Origin: Asterella californica
Taxonomy: Eukaryota > Streptophyta > Marchantiopsida > Marchantiales > Aytoniaceae
Direction: 5' to 3'
Assembly (NCBI GenBank): GCA_036924285.1
Contig: JAYKYS010000005.1
Span: forward strand, 2,728,001-2,792,000
Length of the DNA: 64,000 nucleotides
The position numbers were made by a program, and so were the translations under genes. Under the pieces are notes generated by a model, which did no database searches, had not been told where the DNA came from, and was given only the letters and a program-made list of their open reading frames with translations. Below, one piece after another: positions 55,229 to 64,000 of the stretch; the first letter of the stretch is position 1; the number at the start of each line of letters is the position of its first letter.

Positions 55229-55620
55229 ACGTATGGAGACCTCTGTTGGAGAGGAGCTTGACACATACTTCAACCTCAATCGGTCTCTCTTTGTCTCACC
55301 TCAATGACTCAAGCAACCATTTCTTGATATCTAAAGCAGACTTGACATATAGAAGATGACCCCCTAGAAATGAAGGTGTAGAAAGGTATCGCCTCTCTCA
55401 ACAGAAAACAAACTTGACAAACATTTAGCATGGAGAAAATCTGACAAACGGGAAATTCAAATCTAAGTCCACTCCTGTCTTGCACATTGTGACTGATGTC
55501 TAAGTGAGAGTCTCTTCGCCCTCGCTTGCCTCTGCAATGACATTGGATTTTTCAAAAACGAAAAAAGGACAATAGAGAAAATGATTCTGCGATCGGTCTA
55601 GGTCTCGTAGATACAAGGAA
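55229..55620 (-). pseudogene. HUH-type Rep relic, N-terminal side (split gene)
   Basis: Minus-strand translation, with frameshifts, gives LHAKCLSSLFSVERGDTFLH immediately followed by LHF, a TAG and GVI (an H-x-H metal motif, probably HLHFQG before mutation). Then come YVKSALDIKKWLLESLR and, after TGA, RPIEVEVCVKLLSNRGLHT, running in frame into 22127 once element D is removed. The pattern ErG-HLH-Q ... KLLSNR ... YxxKD is that of rolling-circle Rep nucleases. The N-terminal limit is unclear. The gene was already or is now decayed: two in-frame stops and at least one shift. Confidence 0.5.
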
Positions 55621-57560
55621 CGGACCTTGTACGGTATAAGCAATGAACAATAGATTTTAGATAACCATCAGCACGGATAAAATAAACGGGATATGTGAAC
55701 ATACGGTACCTATGGTCTTGTAGGTAAAGGTACATTTTATCCACCGAGTAGGAAAAAAATGATAAGGCCCGGCTAAAGTCTGAACAAGAGTGGTGTGCAG
55801 AGAGCACAGATAGCAAGTTCTCACTATGTGCACGTAGCGAACTTAACTAAAAACGAGATTACATCTTCGAAGAAATCCAGTTCCATGTAGCTATAAGATC
55901 TGGTGAGCTCCAAGAGAGACTGGTCAAAACTAATCATCTCCCGTTTTGAAGTAAGAAACGGGAACCTGGGTGGATCTATGACTACATGGAGAGAATCGAA
56001 AGGACTAAACGGTTAGTCGATCGGAGAAAAAAAAAGAGGTGAAGAATGATTAGAACTATGCAGCACTTCTGCGCATTTGATGTCAGACATCAGAGCACGA
56101 CCACACAGCAGAGAGGAGCGAGTTTTTTCTCATCATCAGTCATTACTTCTGTCTGTATTTCACATAGAAAACAACGACAAACATAGAACATCGTCACATA
56201 CCCAACCATACCGTCCACGTTAGACGATGCTGCTTCTCCAATCCACCACGACCACAGTCCCGAAAGCAACATGCCCAAGAGACATGTAGACATGTACAGC
56301 CACGGCAAACTCATCTCGCGACAACAAGGAACGAAGCCGATCAAAACCCACCAACATTCGCCTTCTGTCGCTCTTTTGGTTGACGTCCACCTCCATCGCT
56401 CACCACTCAGTCGCAACCTCACGAGTTAGAGACCGCAGCAGCAAATCGAGATGCTCAGAAACGCATGCAAGAAAACAAGAACCATACTGAAGCGAAGCCT
56501 CGCGAGTTACAACAAACAACAAGAAGCCAAAAACGAAAATGATACACTGCCCCCACACTCTCGACGCCTACTCCTGCCTCACCTCTTCACGCAGCCGCCA
56601 CTCGCTGAATCGCTGCTCGAGAACAAAACAACAAAACCGAGGGAAAATCGTCATCACGCGACAACAGAGCTATCTTTACCACGAGTAATACTAGTAGCCC
56701 GTCTTCTACCGCTCCTTGTGTTCACCTCCATGACGATCGCTTCACGCATAGTCCTAACATCACGCACAAAACTGAAGCGAGCCTCGCGAATGGCAGCAGC
56801 AAATACACATGTGCGAAGGGACGACAGGCAAAAACGCAAGCATGTGCGAGCGCGAGAAACCAAGAAAGAACTCAGAGAAACAGCCGTCATCTTCCAGCCC
56901 CACCTCCTAACGCGGAAATATTTTCATTTTGACGCACGCACTTGGCTCAACGCTTCTCTCACCGTGCGTTCGTCCAACCACGTCCGACTATTTTACCTTC
57001 CCGCGATCCTTGCTTGTCCTCTTCTCGCTATCTGTCGTTACCATGCTTGCCACTCATATTCCCTAACAAAGATAAAAGTCATATTTTATCAAAAGATAAT
57101 TTTGTATAGAACTGTATAGCTTATGGGTGCTAGTGCGAATGGATAATATTATTAGTACATGTTAAAGCTTGAAATTATAATTCTTTTTCGTCGAAAAGTT
57201 ACTTTGTGATATCATTTTCCTTTACAGTTTCAATTGAATATGCAAGGAACTTAACTTAGCTTAAACAAAGATCCCTCTTAGAATGTACTGAGATGAACAG
57301 CAACATCGTTCAAGAACATAACATGTACCTCGAGAGCAAATCTTATAAGTTTTACGAGCGTCTAACACGTATCAAGAACAAAAAGATACGCTTGCAGTGG
57401 AATTGCGAGACTATATGGTTTATTTGGATATAAAATTCATTTGTTTTCTTTTTCCTGGTTTAACAATGACTTTTTTGTTCTTCCCTCTTTTGCTATGTGT
57501 TAGCATAGCTATACGGTGATTGTGAAGACCGGAAAGGAATGGGACATTTTTTTCGAGTAA
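55621..57560. other. No confident gene
   Basis: A 222-codon plus-strand ORF (56451-57119) lies in a GC-richer patch, but it is basic, low in complexity and without recognisable domains. The opposite-strand frames at 56422-56090 and 56890-56654 are no better. 57120-57560 is AT-rich. Confidence 0.4.
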
Positions 57561-58358
57561 CATATTTTTCGAAATAACTGACAGTTGTGTGACGGAGGTG
57601 GCAAAGTGTAACTATAAAAATTAACAAAAATAGATTAATCTGAATTAATTATTAACGTATAGTTTTATTATAATTTTTTTATTATTATGCATTAGCGTAG
57701 CTATACCTTGATTCTAAAAATTAAAAATGAAAAATGAATATTTTGTCGTGTAACGCACCATGGTTAATTGATGAAAAAGCGGACGAGATGAACGGAACAG
57801 CTTTGAAAATCAAAAAGAAATTAGATTAGATCTGGATAATCTTTGACGTATAACCGTTTAATTACATTGCAAGTATAACTACTTGTTAATCATCATCTAC
57901 TAAGACAACAAGTTCACTGCAATCAATACATCCACTGGAAATGACAGATACCTCTCGGAAGAAATCTCCCATTACCGGCAGAACTTAATCCATAAAAAAT
58001 ATCTAAAGTAAATATATTTATTTTAAATTTCCTATTATCTATTTGTAAATTGCTATCCTCGCACATTGCAGTTGCGTGTGAGGAGCGGTTTTCTGTGAGC
58101 ACATGCAAAAACCTCCCGCGGGTGTTCTTTGTGTCTGTGCAAAAAGTCAATCGTCCATATCACATTTTGATGTTCTATGGTAAGTTTAGACTATGGTGCA
58201 AGTCTATTCTAATGGTCGTGGGTCGACGATACGCTTCAAAAAAATATTCGCTCGTGAGTTGAGTTTAACGGTTTATTATTCATTCACTCGTTATTCTGTA
58301 TTATTTAATAATAGATGTCAAAATGAAAGATAATATTCTTCTCGCCACTAGGTTCAAA
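57561..58358. repeat. 0.8-kb direct repeat, copy 1
   Basis: About 798 bp that recur at 62616-63427 in the same orientation, with scattered substitutions and small indels. They share TTTTGTCGTGTAACGCAC near 57740, GAGGAGCGGTTTTCTGTGAG near 58080 and GTCGTGGGTCGACGATACGC near 58212. Similarity ends at CACTAGGTTCAAA. The two copies enclose a 4.3-kb segment. No protein family is recognised in either strand. Confidence 0.85.
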
Positions 58359-60990
58359 TCATGGGAACCACTATGTTTTCATAATTTGTCGCACCACAAA
58401 TTGTTACTTCTTATTTCTGGTTAGATTTATGATAATTTATGTCACAACACACAAGACAGCTTAGAAAGTTATGCTTTCAACATGCTGAACACTCTCATCG
58501 GAGCTTCATCATGTATGTGGTTCATGTTACATTGTTACATTGATGTTACGTTGATGCTTCTTGTCTGATAACCAAAAGATTAGATAGAATCTCTAGACCA
58601 AAAAGTTTAAAGTTAAGTACTTTTGTGTACTTTCAACCGCGAGAGCTTTTTTCCTTATATCAAAAGCATAATTTTGAAAGAGTCTAATGCTACATCAATC
58701 GAAATGTCGGATATTTTCCAAGCATGCGATGCGATCAAAAACCACTACAATCGGAAAATAGCTTTAGATTGGACCCTTAAAAAGAAAGAGAACCATTCGA
58801 CTATAGAAAAATCTGCATATTTGCTTATATATAGTTATAGTTATAGTTATATAGTTATTTGTTAAGGGTACAACGTAAGGGATATTTCAAAATAGAGATA
58901 TTCTGTAGCTATTCACGTTGTAGTCTTTAAATTTTCTAAATGTGTGATTGGTTTAAACAGAATAGATTCTATCATCTAATCAGTTATGAACAGATTGATT
59001 GCTCACTGTTGTTTATTGGTTGAGGATACCACTTTGTTCTTTTATGTTATTGGTGTTTGATACTGTCAAGTTGGTTTACCCTATTTTTTCCGCGTTGGTG
59101 TTATCTTTTTATTTAGTGTTAATGCTATATATGTTTAGCATTTGCTTATGAGACATGTAGTTGACATTGTCATGTACTGTCTCTTTTGCCATATTTATAT
59201 ATATCATCATTTTTTTCTCGCGTTGGTTGTATATCATAATTTATTGCTACTGTCATACTGATGACGTTTGCCTGTGAGATATGTTCTTGGAAATAGATAT
59301 TGCCACGTTAGCTTATTGCCTCTTTTGTCATTTTAGCTTAGCTTGCTATCTCTTTTGCCATGTTCTAAACCTCTTTAAGGAGGTTGCTGTTGATGACTGC
59401 GTGTACACATGAAGTTGTATCATTATTTAATCAAACTACAATAAAAAACAAACAAATCAATCTTATGATGTCGCTGCATGTCAAATATTGTTTTGTCTTT
59501 ACGTGATTTTGTCTTCATTGTCATCACCTTAGTATGTCGACATTGCTCTCTCTGAACACTCTTTCTCTCTAAGATATATAGAAAATGTTGTCTGCCCATA
59601 TTGCATTATGCTCTCTTCGTCTGACATGGTGTGTGAGTCACTCTGATTCTAAGCAATCATATTGCACTTACAGTGTATATTGGATTTATTCTATGATGTT
59701 ACATTGATTGACATATTTTGATCTAGCGTGACGTTCTACTATTACACTATTATTGAGTTGATGTCTTTGGGTGATGCTTGAGCGAACAATATGTACATGT
59801 AGTATGAGCGTGTGTTCTTTTCAGATGATACATGTCATAAGGACTTTAGGTTCTCGTCGTATTGCTAGAGAAAGGATTGTTGCTACTCGTGTTGAATGCA
59901 ATTTGTCAGTATGAATCATTGGCTTCAATATGTCCTATCTAGTTGCTTGGAAATCCGCTTGTGTCAAAACTTCAGAAAAATGAAATATTGTGGCTATTGT
60001 GATTAGGTTATGTATGGTAATATTCCTGATAAGAAGATGAAGCTGGTCATACTTATGATCATCCTCTTTGCAGCATATGCAATGGTTACATGCTTAAGTA
60101 CATTTGACATGAACCATGTTCAGTTTACATCTATAATCTTTGTCTAAAATATTGTGATCGTCAAAAGGTGAATATTTTTGTTTCTCCATGTTATGTACAT
60201 GATATATTTGCTACCAAACCGTTGTATATGTAACTGCTTTCTCTAATGGATTCTCGGAGTTGCATCAAGACTAAATATAATAGATTCCACGAGGAGTACT
60301 TCATGTCAATGTCTCTTCTATATAATCCCTTGATAGCATGGAACGTTGAAACGCTTGAATGCAGTAATCTTGATGTTATTATCCGCACCCTTTATCTTGT
60401 ACTTTTTGCCAACCTCTTAGTAAATCAGTTGTTCAAATACTATCTTTGTTTAGCAGAATTGTCTGATCCGAATCTCGGTCTTTGTGTGTTGAACTCTGAT
60501 GTTGTATCTGATATACTCCAACAACAACCAGAGAAATGTATTTGGACTCATTTCATATCTCTCTCTTCTTACAATCCAAACATTCAAATATTTCAAGATG
60601 TTGTTTTCTTGTTCCACGTCAAGGAAACAACAGTTTGATGTGTTCTATTCTGATGTTGTTACTAAATGCTCTGTTGGAGACGGTAAGATGAGCCTTATCA
60701 TTGATTTTGAAGGTATATCCATGGTCATAATCTAACCATTGAAACAGCATTGTTCTTATTTATTTGTCCACGTCAGCGTAGATTTTATTAAGGTAAAACC
60801 ACTTTAGTTGATTTGTCGTCAGGTGCAACAGTTGTTTAGTGTCTTTACTTGTATAACCCTTATGTCATTATGATGTGTCAACTTACATTGGTGATTTTTT
60901 GACTAATTGTACTAAATCTTGTATGTTGGAGAAATATTATAAACGCATAAAATGTCAAAATCCTGAGTACAGTGAAGATGATATTTTTTG
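58359..60990. other. AT-rich sequence between direct repeats, mostly unassigned
   Basis: 58827-58861 is a short TATAGT microsatellite. ORF 60246-60638 (130 codons, with MDSRSCIKTKYNRFHEEYF, CVLNSDVVSDILQQQ) is protein-like and lies upstream of the Helitron Rep, so it may be part of the same eroded protein. I cannot confirm that. Confidence 0.35.
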
Positions 60991-60999
60991 ACGGCTTGT

Positions 61000-62560
61000 T
61001 AAACATGGATTGTCTGATGTCATTTCTGATAGTCCTCCTTGGCATAGTTAGCATTTGAAAGACTTTGATAGTTAACTAATATGGTATGTTTGAACTTTTT
61101 CTAACGTTCACATGCGAGAGATTACATCAACTCGTTGGCCTGAGATTGATAGTCTAGAGTGTATCTTGAGAGAAAGGTATTCTGATTTCACTTGGAGCAG
61201 CGTTCCAAGTGAAACTTTGCTCTTTCTGAATGTGTTTTTTTGTTCCATGTTCGTGTGAAAGCTTTTCTAAATACCTATATATTATGTAAGGGAGGAAGAA
61301 TATTAAGTCCAATCTTGCATTACGTCATTTGGTAAGAACTATAAGGTCTAGGTTCGTTGCACGCACACATGATTCTTTGGGTTGACAAGGATTTTGTGGA
61401 GCAAGTTACCTCTGAAATCTCAGCTTACATTACTGCTCTCTTCGATAATACACATCAAACTTTCATTGAACCTGATTTGATATTTGCATAAAGTAAACTA
61501 TATAATTATGTCGTGCATAAACAACTACACCATTATCGTCGAGATTATTACATCCACACCGATAAAGACCACGAGTTCCGTTATTGCAAACTTGGATTTC
61601 ATCAAGATAGTTATATGAGCATAATGTCTCCATCGATCCTATCACGTCCAAGTGGAAGTATTATCGTCTTTGTCTTGAACAGATAAATTCCCTATCATCC
61701 TGTTGCGTTATTATTATGGGATGCTCATATGACTTGGAGAGAGTGATCAGTGAATCTTGGTTATTTTATTTGTTAAAGTATACATTGAAATGTGAGCCAA
61801 TCAGTGCTTTGAATCTTGATGATGAGGTAGGAAGAATTCTTGGATTATAGTCACTAGATGATCTACAATTAAAGCTTGTATCAAGTGTTGTTCTGTCTAA
61901 ACCAATATCATCTTCTGAAGACACTCTTTCTTACATTCAGATTCTTATATGACAAAGTGTTATATCTGAAGATGTTACATTCATCGATTCCAGTCCTTCT
62001 GATCATAGTACAAGTTTGTATCGAAGATAATCTACTTTGTACGTTCATTCTAAGCAAACATATGGACAACGACTAGTTTCATTATCCATGCTGTCTTTTA
62101 TTCAGTATTGGTAAGATTATGAGGTGATATCAAAACCATATATAAATAATGCTATGCTTGTTGATAAAGATTTGCAGGGTAATTTAGTTTATCAAACACA
62201 TCTTCTTGTTCTATTCTCTGACTTTAATCCAATATATCATACAGATGATTTCTTTTATAATATGCTTCTTAAGTTTTTGCACTTTCATTCAGAGGTTAAA
62301 ATATGTGTAGTTTGATTCAAAAAATAGATGTATTTTACATGAATTTATTCATCGTCAAATCATATGTGATGTTGATGATGTCAACGAGTTAGTGATCGAT
62401 CATGGATAGAGTCATTTGTGGTCTCAAGTACATCATATGCTGGAGAAGGTACATAACATTGTTAATACAACTATATTTGGTGAAGCTTTTAGTATGATTT
62501 TTCAAATACAACAATCAATGAGTAGTATTAATACTAATGTGCAATCAAGCCAGTCTACTC
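61000..62560 (+). pseudogene. Helitron Rep domain relic
   Basis: With several stops and shifts the plus strand encodes a Helitron-type rolling-circle nuclease. GSLHAHMILWV (near 61350) holds the H-x-H metal site. VVHKQLHHYRRDYY and FRYCKLGFHQD form the Cys/His-rich region, IPYHPVALLLWDAHMTW precedes the catalytic part, and SWLFYLLKYTLKCEP (near 61760) is the tyrosine motif region. Later FFYNMLLKFLHFHSEVKI (about 62250) resembles the segment between Rep and helicase. Helitrons transpose by rolling-circle replication with a Rep-helicase protein. The copy is dead. Confidence 0.65.
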
Positions 62561-62615
62561 ACTAGTTGTGAACCATGTGGTTTGTCATGTAACTCTGATG
62601 TGGTGCTCACGTCAT

Positions 62616-63427
62616 CTATTTTTTCGTAATAATGGACAGTTGAGTGGCAGAGGTGACAAAGTGTAACTATGAAAAATAAAAAGAAATTAGGTTAAATCTG
62701 AATTAATTACTAACGCACAGTCTTGCAATTTTTATTATAAGTTTTGTGTTATTATGCATTAGCATAGCTATACCTTGATTCTAAACAATAAAAATAAAAA
62801 AATTAATATTTTGTCGTGTAACGCACTATGGTTAATTGATGAAAAAAGCGGACGAAACGAACGGAACAGCTTTGAAAATCAAAAAGAAATTAGATTAGAT
62901 CTGGATAAATCTGTGACGTATAACTGTTTAATTACATTGCAAGTATAACTACTTGTTAATCATCATCTACTAAGACAAAAAGTTCATTGCGATCACTACA
63001 TCCACCGGAAATGACAGATACCTCTTGGAAGAAATCTCCCATTGTCGGCTAAACTTAATCCACAAAAAGTATCTAAAGTAAATATGTTTATTTTAAAATC
63101 CTTATTATCTATTTGCAAATTGCTATCCCCGCGGACTGCAGTTGCGTGTGAGGAGCGGTTTTCTGTGAGCACATGCAAAAACCTCCCACGGGTGTTCCTT
63201 GTGTCCGTGCAAAGTCAATCGTCCATATCACATTTTGGTGTTCTATGGTAAGTTTAGACTATGGTGCAAGTCTATTCTAATGGTCGTGGGTCGACGATAC
63301 GCTTCGAAAAAATATTCGCTAGTGAATTGAGTTTAACGGTTTATTCTCCGTTCACTCGTTATTCTGTATTATTTAAGAATATATGGTCAAAATGAAAGGC
63401 AATCTTCTTCTCGTCACTAGGTTCAAA
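62616..63427. repeat. 0.8-kb direct repeat, copy 2
   Basis: The second copy of 57561-58358, about 812 bp. It lies between the Helitron Rep relic and the helicase C-terminal relic, so it either inserted there or replaced the helicase N-terminal motifs. Confidence 0.85.
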
Positions 63428-63504
63428 GCACTTCCATACCTTCTCAAAGAAATAGATGCTTGCTTTGGTCACTTACTAATATCTGAGATAGAAGCATTAT
63501 CTTA

Positions 63505-64000
63505 ATATCAAAGATAATACTACTGTTGTTTTAACACACCGTGTTGATGTTTGTAAATATAATCAACTAGCATTACACATACATTTTAGTGTTGTGCTAT
63601 AATATCTCTTTCTATAATGACAGATGCTCCTGTAGATGATGCTTATCATTATTGGATTAATGGTATTATTTTTCATGAGCTTCGTGAGGTTAGTATCGGT
63701 GCTAAAGTGATATTCACTAGTATTATAAATGTTGAACTCATGGTTGTTAATGGTAGTTCTGGTGTTGTAATAGACGTTTGTAATGATTCACTAAATAAAA
63801 TGTTCAGAGTGTCTTGAGTGCAACGATATTGGTATGCAAGTATTTAGAACTCCTCATAAATTTAAATACGTTAACAACAAGAAAGAGCTCTGTTAATCAA
63901 CATTTCCATTGATTTTGAATACGCAATGACTGCTCATAAATCACAAGGGGCAACACTTGCTGGAAATGTTTTGTTGGTTATTAAAGATACATTTAGTCAT
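63505..64000 (+). pseudogene. PIF1-like helicase C-terminal region of a Helitron
   Basis: DNTTVVLTHRVDVCKYNQLA (from about 63512) matches the helicase segment after the Walker motifs. LREVSIGAKVIFTSIINVEL then MVVNGSSGVVIDV (63680-63780) is the conserved 2B-like region. After a stop and shift, FEYAMTAHKSQGATLAGNVL (about 63915-63975) is motif VI of PIF1/RecD-type helicases. The gene continues past the window end. The N-terminal ATPase motifs are not found upstream; direct repeat copy 2 occupies the expected place. Confidence 0.75.

Noticed and set aside
56451..57119. 222-codon plus-strand ORF
   Set aside because: Basic, compositionally biased, no recognisable domain; opposite frames are equally open in this GC-richer patch.

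Overview
This window looks like a streptophyte nuclear genome (a charophyte alga or an early-diverging land plant is possible; I cannot name the species). It is dominated by Ty3-type LTR retrotransposons nested inside each other. Only one host gene is convincing: a glutaredoxin-family gene on the minus strand at 19449-19997. Family names A-D are mine.

Layout. 1-4366 (+) is the 3' part of a decayed family-B element, inserted into 4367-8310 (-), the 5' part of a second family-B copy. 8311-10437 holds coding-like relics. 10438-12297 is a solo family-D LTR. 12298-22018 is mostly unique DNA: an AT-rich stretch, a roughly 290-bp-period array of exon-like modules (14640-16142), the glutaredoxin gene and several unassigned fragments. 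From 22128 to 55228 everything lies inside one family-D element (minus strand, 4-bp duplication ACGT). That element is itself inserted in a relic gene with rolling-circle (HUH) Rep motifs, whose halves lie at 22019-22127 and 55229-55620. Element A (22633-31582, +) sits in D's 3' LTR. A large family-B element (37912-52078, -) sits in D's gag. Inside B are a solo D LTR (40474-42489) and an oddly permuted family-C fragment (44675-47180). 55621-57560 has no confident gene. 57561-64000 carries two 0.8-kb direct repeats and a decayed Helitron Rep/helicase.

How the parts work. Element A is young and apparently intact: 1326-bp LTRs with about four differences, TSD CCGT, a gag-protease ORF and a pol ORF. 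The two ORFs are joined by what looks like a textbook -1 frameshift signal: slippery GGGTTTT, 7-nt spacer, 8-bp stem, possible pseudoknot. A diverged counterpart exists in D.

The most unusual entity is family B. It encodes Gag, a retropepsin-like region, a C5 cytosine DNA methyltransferase (motif I, PCQ motif IV, ENV motif VI and C-terminal motifs), RT-RNase H, a DDE integrase and a C-terminal PHD finger. Its ends are arranged as split direct repeats (A1 ... B1-A2-B2) instead of ordinary LTRs. An element that can potentially write DNA methylation and read chromatin is the best candidate here for an undescribed system, although every copy in the window is mutated.
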